Assembly: GCF_001866645.1 (NCBI RefSeq)
Contig: NZ_MLYP01000039.1
Location: 186,001 to 250,000 of the forward strand
Length of the DNA stretch: 64,000 nucleotides
DNA from: Streptomyces colonosanans
GTDB taxonomy: Bacteria; Actinomycetota; Actinomycetes; Streptomycetales; Streptomycetaceae
Direction: 5' to 3'
Positions 31,766 through 41,059 of the stretch are shown here, one piece after another. Made by a program: the position numbers and the translations under genes. The stretch's first letter is position 1. Every line of letters begins with the position of its first letter. Below the pieces are notes generated by a model. It did no database searches. It saw only the letters and a program-made list of their open reading frames with translations, and was not told the origin of the DNA.

Positions 31766-34054
31766 GTGATCGGTATAGGTGTGGAGGCGGGCGCGCAGGC
31801 CGCGCGTTCCCGGGCCCTCGCCGTGCTGCGGGTCCGCAGCAGGGCACTGGCCGTTGCCCTGCTGCCCGCAGCGGTTGCTGTGGTGCTGTTCGTCGGCGGC
31901 TCCACCGGTCACATCAGCGGTGCGCACTGGGCGACCGTGCGCTGGATCGTGGCCGCTGTCGCCGCGGTCGTCCTGCTCTCCGCCGCCGGTGTCGCCCTCG
32001 TCGTCGCCCGCGCCCGCCCGGCCATCAGTCCTACGGTCCCGATCGCCGAGGACACGGCCCCCGATCTGTACCGCATGGTCCGGGACCTGGCCGACCGCCT
32101 CGACGTCCCCGCCCCCTCCGCGATAGCACTCACCCCGGACTGCGACAGCTGGCTGGAGGATCGCGCCCACCCCGCGCACAACCCGCCGCCTTCCGCGTCC
32201 GCGCACGAGATACCGGGTGTTCGGGGGATACGCGGCCTGTCGGCACCCCGGCACCACCACGCCCCGACCGCGCCCGTGCTCGTCATCGGCTCACCGTTCC
32301 TGTGGTGGATGCGAGTGGGCGAGTTGCGCGCGGTCCTCGCCCCGGTCGTCGCCGGTACGGGACCGTCGGCGCACCCGGACATAGCGGCGGCGCGTCGTTT
32401 CGTGCGGGGGTTGGACGCGGCCGTGGCCGTGACGTCGGCGCCTGCGCACGGACCCCTGACCCGTATGGTGCTGGCCGGTGTCGGCTGGGTGACCCGTCTG
32501 CTGCTGCGGAGCTGTCGCGGGCACGCGGCGGAGATGGAGCGGGGCGTGGCCGCGGCTGCGGCCGAGCATGCACAGGCTGTGGACTACGGTCTGCGGATCG
32601 TCGCCCAGGAACAGGTCGGCCTGGCGTACGCGGGCTGGGACCGGCTCCTGACCCGGGTCGCGCTGCCGGCCTGGCGGATGGGCCGCTGGCCGTCACGCCT
32701 GGATGCGGGCGTGGTCGCGGCGCTTACGGAACTTTCGCGCCGGGACCGACTGGCCGAGGCCTTCGCCTCCCGCCTGGGTGAGCGGCCGGCCTGCGATCTG
32801 CTGGAAGAACCCGGCGTCGTGGACGAGGCCGCGTCGCTGCTCGCGGCCCGACTCTTCCACGGCGGCCCGGCCCGGCCCGGCCGCAACTGGGCCCCGGTGG
32901 ACTGGCAGGAGTACCCGGACGAGGTCGTCGACCGCACATGGCGCATGGATGCGGCCCGCCTGTACCGCGTTCTGGACGCCCTGGGCGTCCACCACGTCAC
33001 GGACACGACCACACCCGACGCGGACGGGCCGACCCTGGACCGGGTACTGGAGTACCTGACGGTCCGGGTGGACGGGGGTGAGGGCGGAAAGGGGCCGGGC
33101 ACCGCACGCGTGAGGGGTGCAGGGTGGGCCGAGCAGGCCGGACAGGTGCAGCGGCGCGGGAGGACCGAGCCGGTCGGGCCGAACGAGCGGGCCGAGAGGG
33201 CTTCCGGTGGTGCGGCGATACCCGAGACCGCGGGAACGCCAGGCGACGAGGGCGCGTCCGACGGCCCACGCGGCCTCGCGGGTGAAGGCGCACCGGAGGG
33301 CGTACAAGCCCCGGGCGCCGGAAGGAGGGCGGATGGCGATCGAGCCCCGGGCGGCGAACGCGAGCCCGACTCTCTACGTGCCCCGCGGGACGACAATGCC
33401 TCCGGCGAGAAGGCTCTCCACAGTGCCGCGGAGGCATCCGCCCCCGGAGATGTGCCGCCAGGCGACACGACCACCTCTGACGACGGAGGCACACCGCAGG
33501 AGGCGACAACTCCCCACGATGGAGGCGCGGAAGGGGAGACGGCAGCCCCTGACGCCGGAGGTGCCACGAGTGACGCATGCGTCCTCGATGGCGACGGCGG
33601 CCGGGCGGACGTGTTCCCCCCCGACGACGAGGGCCTCGTCGCCAGTGGGCGGACCGCTGCTCTCCTCGCCGGGCTCAGTGCCGCGGTGGCGCGGGAGGAG
33701 GCGGGCGCCGGGGCGATACCGAGCGGCGGGGGCGCCGGGCAGCCGGCGGGCCCGGACCGGGCGTTGTGGGACGACGGGACGCTGCCGCTGTTCCCGCTCC
33801 AGCCGCCCCGCACGGGCCGTGAACTGCTCGTCGACCACGTCACCGCGATGGTGTGCTGCGCCGCGATGGACACGGCGGGAGCGGCGCCGGGCCTCGACTG
33901 GCTGGACGGCCCGTCCCTCCTGGTCAAGGGCGAGCGCATGGTCGACCTGGCGCCCCGAGTCCTCACCCTCGTCGAGGAGGGCGACCCGGTCCCGCTGCGG
34001 ACCTGGCTCGTCCACCTGGGCATACGCCCGGAGAAGCCGGTCCGGTTGGTCTGA
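31766..34054 (+). CDS. M48-like membrane protein lacking the zinc motif
   Basis: A 762-aa protein. Two N-terminal membrane helices (about 30-47 and 60-80) are followed by a domain laid out like M48 (HtpX/Ste24) peptidases: ALTPDCDSWLE, then PVLVIGSPFLWWMRVGELRA. Where active enzymes continue with HExxH after LRAVLA, this protein has PVVAG, so the zinc site is absent. From about 430 a long low-complexity Gly/Glu/Ala region (to about 630) leads to a conserved C-terminal domain (RELLVDHVTAMVCCAAMDTA). GTG 31766 is assumed as the start. A structural or regulatory role is inferred. Confidence 0.7.
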   Translation: MIGIGVEAGAQAARSRALAVLRVRSRALAVALLPAAVAVVLFVGGSTGHISGAHWATVRWIVAAVAAVVLLSAAGVALVVARARPAISPTVPIAEDTAPDLYRMVRDLADRLDVPAPSAIALTPDCDSWLEDRAHPAHNPPPSASAHEIPGVRGIRGLSAPRHHHAPTAPVLVIGSPFLWWMRVGELRAVLAPVVAGTGPSAHPDIAAARRFVRGLDAAVAVTSAPAHGPLTRMVLAGVGWVTRLLLRSCRGHAAEMERGVAAAAAEHAQAVDYGLRIVAQEQVGLAYAGWDRLLTRVALPAWRMGRWPSRLDAGVVAALTELSRRDRLAEAFASRLGERPACDLLEEPGVVDEAASLLAARLFHGGPARPGRNWAPVDWQEYPDEVVDRTWRMDAARLYRVLDALGVHHVTDTTTPDADGPTLDRVLEYLTVRVDGGEGGKGPGTARVRGAGWAEQAGQVQRRGRTEPVGPNERAERASGGAAIPETAGTPGDEGASDGPRGLAGEGAPEGVQAPGAGRRADGDRAPGGEREPDSLRAPRDDNASGEKALHSAAEASAPGDVPPGDTTTSDDGGTPQEATTPHDGGAEGETAAPDAGGATSDACVLDGDGGRADVFPPDDEGLVASGRTAALLAGLSAAVAREEAGAGAIPSGGGAGQPAGPDRALWDDGTLPLFPLQPPRTGRELLVDHVTAMVCCAAMDTAGAAPGLDWLDGPSLLVKGERMVDLAPRVLTLVEEGDPVPLRTWLVHLGIRPEKPVRLV

Positions 34055-34483
34055 CCCCGGGGGCCGGGTACGCCGGCCGGGCCACCCCCTCACCGGGCCC
34101 CTCGGCCTCATCGCATCCCTCGTCTGCACCGTGACAACGGCCCGCCCGGATCCCACCCGGCCCGCACCGGCCCCGCGCACCCCGGACCAGGCCCCGTCAG
34201 GACCCCCGCCCGGCCTGCATCGGCCCCACGGAACCCGGTGCTCCGACCAGATGCCGTCATCCGCACCCGAAGTGTCCAGAGGCGGTCATCACCCTTCCCA
34301 CCTGCGGAAACGCCCCACACGGCACGACCGCAACCCCTACCGCTGGCCGGAGCCCCCTATTCCGGTCACGTCAATTCACGACGAACGGTGACGGAGTGGG
34401 TGCGTAATGTGATGTGCTGGGACCGATCGAGCGCAAGCAACGGGCTTACGAGGGCTCACGGGGGACGAGGGAGGGGACATCGT
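34055..34483. other. intergenic region without recognised features
   Basis: It is Pro-codon-like GC-rich sequence with no convincing gene, hairpin or promoter. The Shine-Dalgarno GAGGGGA of the next gene is at its right end. Confidence 0.4.
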
Positions 34484-35980
34484 ATGGGCTCGGAGCACGT
34501 CCATCGCTGGGAGTCGGGCGCTCTCGCGCATGCCGTGACGGACCCCTTCGGCCAGGGTCCGGTTCCCTGGCTGCGGGGCAGTGAGACGTATTTCGACGAC
34601 ACGGGCCACGTGGTCCCCTGGTACGTGGATCCGACGCCGCCCGCCATCCCGTCCCAGGCCAAGGGAGCACGCATCCCGGCCCCGCGCACCAGCGGCCCGC
34701 GCTCCGCCGACGACGTCCACGGCCAGATCAAGGGCTTCACCTCCGCCGGCGCGGTCGCCCCCGGCGAGGCCATCGACTTCCACGTCACGGTCGACCCGCC
34801 CCAGGAGTTCGGCGTCGATGTCTACCGGATCGGGCACTACGGCGGCGACGGGGCATCCAAGATCACCACCAGCCCCCGCCTCTCCGGCATCGTCCAGCCG
34901 CCCCCGCTCACCGCCGACCGCACGGTCTCCTGCCACCACTGGTGGCTCTCCTGGCGACTGCAGATCCCGTCGTACTGGAGCATCGGCGCCTACGTGGCGG
35001 TCCTCACCACCGCTGACGGGTACCGCTCCCACGTCCCCTTCACCGTCCGCGACGCCCGCCCGGCGGACCTGCTCCTGCTGCTCCCCGACATCACATGGCA
35101 GGCGTACAACCTCTACCCGGAGGACGGCCACACGGGCGCCAGCCTGTACCACGCCTGGGACGACAACGGCCGGCTGCTCGGCGAGGCCGACGCCGCGACC
35201 ACGGTCTCCTTCGACCGCCCCTACGCCGGAGCGGGCCTGCCCCTGCACGTCGGCCACGCCTACGACTTCATCCGCTGGGCCGAGCGCTACGGCTACGACC
35301 TCGCCTACGCCGACGCCCGCGATCTGCATGCCGGCCGTGTCGACCCCACCCGCTACCGAGGCCTCGTCTTCCCGGGCCATGACGAGTACTGGTCGACGCA
35401 GATGCGCCGCACCGTGGAACTCGCCCGCGAACACGGCACCTCGCTCGTCTTCCTCTCCGCCAACACCATGTACTGGCAAGTGGAGTTGGGCCCGTCCCCG
35501 TCCGGCGTCCCCGACCGGCTGCTCACCTGCCGCAAGCGCCGCGGCCCAGGAAAGCCGACGCTGTGGCGGGAAATCGACCGTCCCGAGCAGGAGATGATCG
35601 GGATCCAGTACGCGGGCCGGGTGCCCGAACCGAACCCCCTCGTCGTCCGCAACGCCGGCCACTGGCTGTGGGAGGCGACCGGCGCCCACGAGGGCGACGA
35701 GCTGCAGGGAATGGTGGCCGGGGAGGCCGACCGCTACTTCCCGCGCGCTCCGCTGCCCGAGCACCTGGGCCGCATCCTCCTCGCCCACTCTCCGTACCGG
35801 GACGGCGAGGGCGTCCTGCGCCACCAGGAGACCTCCCTCTACCGGGCTCCCTCCGGCGCCCTGGTCTTCGCGTCCGGAACGTTCGCCTGGTCCCCCGCAC
35901 TGGATCGCCCCGGCCACGTGGACGCTCGGGTCCAGCAGGCCACCGCGAACCTGCTGGACCGCATCTGCAAACGGGACTGA
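34484..35980 (+). CDS. N,N-dimethylformamidase beta-subunit-like protein
   Basis: A 498-aa protein. An immunoglobulin-like N-domain contains EFGVDVYRIGHYGGDGASKI and WSIGAYVAVL. The large C-domain has TWQAYNLYPEDG, SFDRPYAGAG, FPGHDEYWS and ANTMYWQVE, the pattern of the N,N-dimethylformamidase beta-subunit family. No secretion signal is visible. ATG 34484 has a GAGGGGA Shine-Dalgarno. It is located directly before purC, as I recall for other streptomycetes. The real substrate is unknown. Confidence 0.8.
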   Translation: MGSEHVHRWESGALAHAVTDPFGQGPVPWLRGSETYFDDTGHVVPWYVDPTPPAIPSQAKGARIPAPRTSGPRSADDVHGQIKGFTSAGAVAPGEAIDFHVTVDPPQEFGVDVYRIGHYGGDGASKITTSPRLSGIVQPPPLTADRTVSCHHWWLSWRLQIPSYWSIGAYVAVLTTADGYRSHVPFTVRDARPADLLLLLPDITWQAYNLYPEDGHTGASLYHAWDDNGRLLGEADAATTVSFDRPYAGAGLPLHVGHAYDFIRWAERYGYDLAYADARDLHAGRVDPTRYRGLVFPGHDEYWSTQMRRTVELAREHGTSLVFLSANTMYWQVELGPSPSGVPDRLLTCRKRRGPGKPTLWREIDRPEQEMIGIQYAGRVPEPNPLVVRNAGHWLWEATGAHEGDELQGMVAGEADRYFPRAPLPEHLGRILLAHSPYRDGEGVLRHQETSLYRAPSGALVFASGTFAWSPALDRPGHVDARVQQATANLLDRICKRD

Positions 35981-36066
35981 CCCCTCTCTTCCCGGCCCCC
36001 CGGGTCCGGCTCGGCATCCGCATACGGGAGAATCGAGCCAGTTGGAGAGAACCACGGGGAGGAACC

Positions 36067-36966
36067 GTGTCCGGATTCGTAGAAAAGCCCGAGCCCGTCC
36101 AGGTGCCGGGTCTGGTGCATCTGCACACCGGGAAGGTGCGCGAGCTGTACCAGAACGAGGCGGGCGACCTCGTGATGGTCGCCAGCGACCGCATGTCCGC
36201 ATTCGACTGGGTGCTGCCGACCGAGATCCCGGACAAGGGCCGGATCCTCACCCAGCTCTCGCTCTGGTGGTTCGACCGACTCGCCGACCTGGTCCCGAGC
36301 CACGTCCTGAGCACCGAACTTCCGCCCGGCGCGCCCGCCGACTGGGCCGGCCGCACTCTCGTCTGCAAGTCCCTGCGGATGGTTCCCGTGGAGTGCGTGG
36401 CCCGCGGCTATCTCACCGGCTCGGGACTCGCCGAGTACCGCACGTCCCGCACCGTCTGCGGCCTTGCCCTCCCCGAGGGCCTGGTCGACGGCTCGGAGCT
36501 GCCCGCGCCGATCTTCACCCCCGCCACCAAGGCCGCGGTCGGCGAGCACGACGAGAACGTCTCCTACGAGGAGGTCGCCCACCAGGTCGGCGCCGAGACC
36601 GCCGCCCAGCTGCGGCAGGTGACCCTCGCCGTCTACGGCCGGGCCCGCGACATCGCCCGCGAGCGCGGGATCATCCTCGCGGACACCAAGTTCGAGTTCG
36701 GCTACGACGGCGACACCCTCATCCTCGCTGACGAGGTGCTCACCCCGGACTCCTCCCGCTTCTGGCCGGCGGACCAGTGGGAGCCGGGCCGCCCCCAGCC
36801 ATCGTTCGACAAGCAGTTCGTACGGAACTGGCTCACTTCACCGGCCTCCGGCTGGGACCGCGCGAGCGAGCAGCCTCCGCCTCCGCTGCCGTCGGAGGTC
36901 GTGGAGGGGACCCGGGCGAAGTATGTGGAGGCGTACGAGCGACTGACGGGCGTCAGCTGGTCGTAG
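36067..36966 (+). CDS. purC: phosphoribosylaminoimidazole-succinocarboxamide synthase
   Basis: A 299-aa SAICAR synthetase (CAIR + Asp + ATP). HTGKVRELY at the start, the ATP site MVASDRMSAFDWVLP, VECVARGYLTGSGLAEY and the late LADTKFEFGYDGDTLILADE and LTPDSSRFWP are all diagnostic. GTG 36067 has GGGGAGGAACC in front. It is the last gene before a terminator and tRNA-Gly. Confidence 0.97.
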   Translation: MSGFVEKPEPVQVPGLVHLHTGKVRELYQNEAGDLVMVASDRMSAFDWVLPTEIPDKGRILTQLSLWWFDRLADLVPSHVLSTELPPGAPADWAGRTLVCKSLRMVPVECVARGYLTGSGLAEYRTSRTVCGLALPEGLVDGSELPAPIFTPATKAAVGEHDENVSYEEVAHQVGAETAAQLRQVTLAVYGRARDIARERGIILADTKFEFGYDGDTLILADEVLTPDSSRFWPADQWEPGRPQPSFDKQFVRNWLTSPASGWDRASEQPPPPLPSEVVEGTRAKYVEAYERLTGVSWS

Positions 36967-37033
36967 CCGGGGACGTCCCCCGGGGTCCGGCGACCGGCCG
37001 GGTCCCGGGCGCCCACGGGGCCCCTGCCCGGAC

Positions 37034-37074
37034 ATGCCGAAGGCCCCGGTCGTCATGACCGGGGCCTTCGGCAT
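37034..37074. terminator. bidirectional terminator between purC and tRNA-Gly
   Basis: ATGCCGAAGGCCCCGGTC and its exact complement with a 5-nt loop. It is placed to end tRNA-Gly from the minus strand and purC from the plus strand. Confidence 0.85.
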
Positions 37075-37078
37075 CTGG

Positions 37079-37151
37079 AGCGGACGACGAGGCTCGAACT
37101 CGCGACCTCAACCTTGGCAAGGTTGCGCTCTACCAACTGAGCTACGTCCGC
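37079..37151 (-). tRNA. tRNA-Gly(GCC), copy 1
   Basis: A 73-nt cloverleaf with the GCGGACG acceptor and anticodon loop cTTGCCAa. It is identical over at least 75 bp to the copy at 41060-41132. Confidence 0.95.
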
Positions 37152-37173
37152 ACTGCGCGGTGCGCGAGAGCAA

Positions 37174-37797
37174 CTATACCCAACCTCGCTCGCGCGCGAG
37201 GCGTACTGCCGCATGCCGGTTGTCCGCACCCAGCTTGGTCACCGCCGACGACAGGTAGTTCCGTACGGTTCCCGGGGACAGCGCGGCCCGCTCGGCGATC
37301 TCCGTGACGGGCGCTCCGTCGGTGGCCAGCTCCAGCACCTCGGCCTCGCGTGCGGTCAGCGGCGAGTCCCCGGCGGAGATCGCGTCGGCGGCCAACTCCG
37401 GGTCGATGTAGCGGTTTCCGGCGTGCACGGTGCGGATGATCTCGGCGAGCCGCTGGGCGCTGACGGTCTTCGGGACGAACCCGCGTACCCCCGCCGCAAG
37501 CGCCCGCTTCAGATGCCCGGGCCGCCCGTGACCGGTGACGATCAGCACCCGGCAGCCGGGGAGTTCGGTGCGCAGGGATGTGGCGACCTTCACACCGTCC
37601 GCGCCGGGCATCTGCAGATCCAGTACGGCGACGTCGGGCGCGTGCGCCCGCGCCATGGCCAGTGCCTCCGGTCCGCTGGCCGCCTCCGCGACGACCAGCA
37701 GGTCGTTCTCCAGCGAGAGCAACGCGGCGAGCGCACCGCGAATGAGGTGCTCGTCGTCGGCCAGCAGCAGCCGTATGGGTGGGGGAGACGTCGTCAT
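37174..37797 (-). CDS. NarL/LuxR-family response regulator
   Basis: A 207-aa regulator. Receiver domain with DDEH at 14-17 and phospho-acceptor Asp60 (VAVLDLQMPG). The LuxR helix-turn-helix (about 140-200) contains LTAREAEVLELATDGAPVTE and LSPGTVRNYLSSAVTKLG. It overlaps the kinase stop by 4 nt (ATGA), so the pair is co-translated. It belongs to the group of DesR-like regulators paired with DesK-like kinases and ABC-2 exporters. Confidence 0.92.
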   Translation of the reverse strand: MTTSPPPIRLLLADDEHLIRGALAALLSLENDLLVVAEAASGPEALAMARAHAPDVAVLDLQMPGADGVKVATSLRTELPGCRVLIVTGHGRPGHLKRALAAGVRGFVPKTVSAQRLAEIIRTVHAGNRYIDPELAADAISAGDSPLTAREAEVLELATDGAPVTEIAERAALSPGTVRNYLSSAVTKLGADNRHAAVRLARERGWV

Positions 37798-39086
37798 AGG
37801 GTGACCTCGTTCAAGGGGGCGGGCTCGCTCGTCGGGCGGGTGGCTCGCGGTAGCGCGTCGGGTGCCGACAACGGCACCTCGGCGGTCAGCCGGAACCGGC
37901 CGCGCTCCGCCGGCCCGGCGCGCAGCGTGCCGCCGAGTTCCGAGAGCCGTTCGTGCAGCCCGGCGAGCCCGGAACCCGGCAGGTTGCCGGTGGGGGTCTC
38001 GGGCACCCCGTCGTTCTCCACGGACAGCTCGGCCTGGTTTCCGGTCACGCTCAGGGACACGGTGCACTGCCGGGCGTCGCCGTGCCGCAGGATGTTCGTG
38101 GCGGCCTCCCGGACCACCCAGCCGAGGGCGGACTGCACCGGGGTGGGCAGGCCGGTGGCCGAGCCGGTGACTGTGCAGTCGATGCCTGCGGCAGCCAGTA
38201 CGCCCTGGGCACCGGCGAGTTCGGCGCCGAGGTCGGCTTCACGGTAGCCGCGGACCACGGCGCGCACCTCGCGCTGTGACTCCTGCGCCAGCCGCTGTAC
38301 CTCGATCATCTGCTCCACGGCCTCGGGCCGCCCGCGTCGGCCCAGCTGCACCGCCAGCTCGGCCTTCAATGCGATGACGGCGAGGTTGCGTCCCAGTACA
38401 TCGTGCAGGTCCCGCCCGAACCGCAATCGCTCCTCGGCGACGGCGAGCCGGGCCTCGACCTCGCGGGCCCGTTCGGATTCCCACAGCACCGACAGGGTCC
38501 AAGCGCCGCAGCGAGAAGCGAGCAGCGACAAGCCCACCGCGAAGGCGGCCACGACACCGGTCATCAGGACGTCGCCGAGCGTCCCTCGGGCGAGCCAGGC
38601 TGCCGCCATGAGGACCACCGTCAGGACGGCGGACCGCCGCAGGACCACGGGCACCGGCGTCACCATCCCGTACACCAGGCCGAACGGCAACAGAGCGGCG
38701 CCGAGCGCCAGCCGCGCCGTCCACGGGGCGAAGCCACCGATGGCGGTCAGCACCAGTGGCAGGACGAGCGCGGGGACCAGCAGGGCGACGGTCATGCCCA
38801 GCGCGCGTGCGGGCAGGGGGCTGCGGTGCAGGTAGTGGTCGAGCGCGCGCCGCATGAGCTGGTTGGCGGCCACGCACTGCAGCCCACCGACGACCAGCAG
38901 CAGCCCGCCGAGGGCCAGCGGCAGTGGCCGGTGGCGCAGCTCTCCGGCCACGGGCAGCGCCAGCCACGTGAGCGAGAACACCCAGACCGTGGCGCGCCAC
39001 GTGATGATGCTCTGCAACTCGACTCGTTCGGCCTTGCTGCGTTCACGCCAGTGGCGCCGCTGCCACCTCCTTATCCCACCGAACAC
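37794..39086 (-). CDS. sensor histidine kinase (HisKA_3, DesK-like)
   Basis: A 430-aa kinase from GTG 39086 (Shine-Dalgarno AAGGAAGAGG); an upstream start would overlap the permease. About five to six membrane helices (residues 30-195) are followed by the dimerisation helix with phospho-acceptor His228 (RFGRDLHDVLGRNLAVI) and an HATPase domain (ENDGVPETPTG, GSGLAGLHERL). It lies between the ABC permease (32-bp gap) and the response regulator (4-nt overlap). It probably senses membrane or drug stress and controls the ABC operon. Confidence 0.92.
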   Translation of the reverse strand: MFGGIRRWQRRHWRERSKAERVELQSIITWRATVWVFSLTWLALPVAGELRHRPLPLALGGLLLVVGGLQCVAANQLMRRALDHYLHRSPLPARALGMTVALLVPALVLPLVLTAIGGFAPWTARLALGAALLPFGLVYGMVTPVPVVLRRSAVLTVVLMAAAWLARGTLGDVLMTGVVAAFAVGLSLLASRCGAWTLSVLWESERAREVEARLAVAEERLRFGRDLHDVLGRNLAVIALKAELAVQLGRRGRPEAVEQMIEVQRLAQESQREVRAVVRGYREADLGAELAGAQGVLAAAGIDCTVTGSATGLPTPVQSALGWVVREAATNILRHGDARQCTVSLSVTGNQAELSVENDGVPETPTGNLPGSGLAGLHERLSELGGTLRAGPAERGRFRLTAEVPLSAPDALPRATRPTSEPAPLNEVTL

Positions 39087-39118
39087 CGTCGCCCTCTTCC
39101 TTGCTGTCCCCTGCGCGG

Positions 39119-39928
39119 TCAGCGCCGCGGTTCCCAACGGAACCACCGCCGTACAGCAAACACGGTCACTCCCGCCCAGGCCAGAGCGATGACCAGGGCC
39201 CGTTGGGCCTCGTACGCGCTCAGTTCACCGGTCCAGCCGCCGCGGACCAGGGTGATCACCGGCGACAGCGGGAGCAGTGCGCACCCGGCGGCCAGACGAT
39301 CGGGCAGCAGCTGGAGCGGGACCATGATCCCCGAGCCCATCGCAGAGACCATCACCAGCGGGAGGGAGGTGACCTGCGCGCTCTCGGTGGTCCTGGTCCA
39401 GGCCGCGGTCACCGCCGCGAGACCGCCGCACAGGACCAGACCCAACAACACTCCGGCGACCGCGAGGTGGGGAGCGTGCGGGGCCGGTACGTCGAGCAGT
39501 GCCGTGCACGCGGCCACCAGGATCAGCGTCTGTGTCAGCCCTGTGAAGACGGCCGGCAGCGCGGACCCGGCGAGGATCTCCGTATCGCGCAGCTCGCCGG
39601 TGCGCAGCCGCTTGAGGACGAGCTGCTCACGTCGGGTGACGAACACGCCGACGAGTGTGGAGTACACGGCGAACAGCAGCGAGAAGCCGATCGCGGCGGG
39701 GAGCATGACCAGCCCGATGGTGAGTCCGGCGTCCTCCAGATTCATGTCCTTGGCCGCCGTGTGCACGCTGAAAGGCAGCAGGAACGGCACGACCACGGCC
39801 GCGACCAGCGTGCCCTTGCTCCGCGTGAACAGGATCAGTTCGGCCCGGGCGAGCGCGGCCATGCGGCCCAGAGGAGTGGTGGCGCCGCTGCTGCGGGTGG
39901 CCGGAGCGGTGGTGCGTGTGCTGCTCAT
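39119..39928 (-). CDS. ABC-2 type transporter permease
   Basis: A 269-aa protein with six membrane helices (VVVPFLLPFSV, LTIGLVMLPAAIGFSLLFAV and on) and the cytoplasmic GVFVTRREQLVLKRLRTGEL loop typical of ABC-2 permeases. ATG 39928 overlaps the ATPase stop by 4 nt, giving a co-translated exporter pair. The substrate is unknown. Confidence 0.9.
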   Translation of the reverse strand: MSSTRTTAPATRSSGATTPLGRMAALARAELILFTRSKGTLVAAVVVPFLLPFSVHTAAKDMNLEDAGLTIGLVMLPAAIGFSLLFAVYSTLVGVFVTRREQLVLKRLRTGELRDTEILAGSALPAVFTGLTQTLILVAACTALLDVPAPHAPHLAVAGVLLGLVLCGGLAAVTAAWTRTTESAQVTSLPLVMVSAMGSGIMVPLQLLPDRLAAGCALLPLSPVITLVRGGWTGELSAYEAQRALVIALAWAGVTVFAVRRWFRWEPRR

Positions 39929-40932
39929 GCCGCGTGCTCCTTCTGACGTGCCGTGGAGGCCTCGCGGGCGATCCCGAGGAACGCCTCCTCCAGCGAGGCC
40001 GATCGCGCGTCCAGTTCGCGCAGTTCCACCCCGGCGTGCCGGGCCCACAGCAACAGTTCCGTAGCCGTCCGCTGCAGTTCGCGCGTGCGCAGCCGTACGA
40101 CCCGGGCGTCCAGCTCGTGGTCGCACACACCCAGTTCGGGGAGCGGTGGCAGGTCTCCCAGGGCGTACCCCTCGGGCAGCCGGAACGAGATCCGGGACGG
40201 TTGCGCGGCGGTCACCTCGGCCGGGGTGCCGGTGGCGGCAATGCGCCCCTCGTGCAGGATCGCGAGCCGGTCCGCAAGGCTTTCGGCCTCCTCCAGGTAG
40301 TGCGTGGTGAGCAGCACGGTCGTCCCGGCATCGCGCAGCGCTCGCACCAACTCCCAGGTGTCCCGGCGTCCTTCGGCGTCCAGACCGGTCGTCGGCTCAT
40401 CCAGGAACAGCACCTCGGGGTCGCCGAGTAGCGCGAGCGCCAGGTCCAGGCGGCGCCGCTCACCGCCCGACAGCTGCTTGACCCGTACATCCGTCCGCCG
40501 TTCGAGACCGACCAGCGCCAGCACTTCGCGGGGCGGCCGTGCCCCGCTCACGCAGCCCGCCCACATCCGCGCGGTCTCGGCGACGGTCAGCTCGGACGGG
40601 AAGCCGCCCTCCTGCAGCATCACCCCGGTGCGTGGCCGTATCGCGGCCCTTCCCCAAGGTTTCGACTTCGCTCGACCAGGGGGGACTCCGGTGGCGTAGG
40701 GGTCGTGGCCCAGCACCCGCACCCGCCCTCCGGCCGGTGCCGCCAGTCCCTCCAGTAGCTCGACCGTCGAGGTCTTGCCCGCGCCGTTGGTGCCCAGCAG
40801 GGCGAAGACCTCGCCGCGTTTCACGTGAAACGTGATCCCGCGTACGGCCTCGAACCCGCCCTCGTACACGCGCCGTAGGTCTGTGACCTCTATCACGTGC
40901 TCGTGTTCTGTCATCGTGCCCATGGCTGTCAT
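39925..40932 (-). CDS. ABC transporter ATP-binding protein with 16-residue insertion
   Basis: A 335-aa ATPase. Walker A GTNGAGKTS (47-55), Q-loop Gln107 (VMLQEGG), signature LSGGERRRLDLALALL and Walker B VLFLDEPTTGLD are intact. Residues 82-97 (GVPPGRAKSKPWGRAA) interrupt the usual DPY...IRPRTG link. They are encoded by a stretch that looks like a mobile Streptomyces palindromic repeat. The start is uncertain among Met1, 4 and 7. It is the first gene of the ATPase-permease-kinase-regulator operon. Confidence 0.9.
   Translation of the reverse strand: MTAMGTMTEHEHVIEVTDLRRVYEGGFEAVRGITFHVKRGEVFALLGTNGAGKTSTVELLEGLAAPAGGRVRVLGHDPYATGVPPGRAKSKPWGRAAIRPRTGVMLQEGGFPSELTVAETARMWAGCVSGARPPREVLALVGLERRTDVRVKQLSGGERRRLDLALALLGDPEVLFLDEPTTGLDAEGRRDTWELVRALRDAGTTVLLTTHYLEEAESLADRLAILHEGRIAATGTPAEVTAAQPSRISFRLPEGYALGDLPPLPELGVCDHELDARVVRLRTRELQRTATELLLWARHAGVELRELDARSASLEEAFLGIAREASTARQKEHAA
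40642..40689 (-). repeat. REP-like repeat inserted in the ABC ATPase gene
   Basis: The inserted 48 bp contain CTTCCCCAAGGTTTCGACTT and CGCTCGACCAGGGGG. They are close to the imperfect palindromes (CCCCAAGCTCTCGGCTTCGC, CTCGAGCAGGGG) that recur between Streptomyces genes. It keeps the frame. The similarity is from memory. Confidence 0.6.
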
Positions 40933-41020
40933 GGATTCAGCGTCCCGGGCGCCGGAGCCCGGCTGCAGTGCGCGGTGTCATCGCTCGGCATGACAAATGT
41001 CAGACGCTCGACGGGCACCA

Positions 41021-41053
41021 GAAAGGCCCCGGTCCACTGGACCGGGGCCTTTC
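41021..41053 (-). terminator. terminator of tRNA-Gly copy 2
   Basis: GAAAGGCCCCGGTCC and GGACCGGGGCCTTTC arms with a 3-nt loop, 7 nt after the tRNA 3' end. Confidence 0.85.
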
Positions 41054-41059
41054 TTTCTG

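Noticed and set aside
34238..34483. Upstream extension of the dimethylformamidase-like protein
   Set aside because: The added residues are unconserved-looking and the Shine-Dalgarno lies at ATG 34484.
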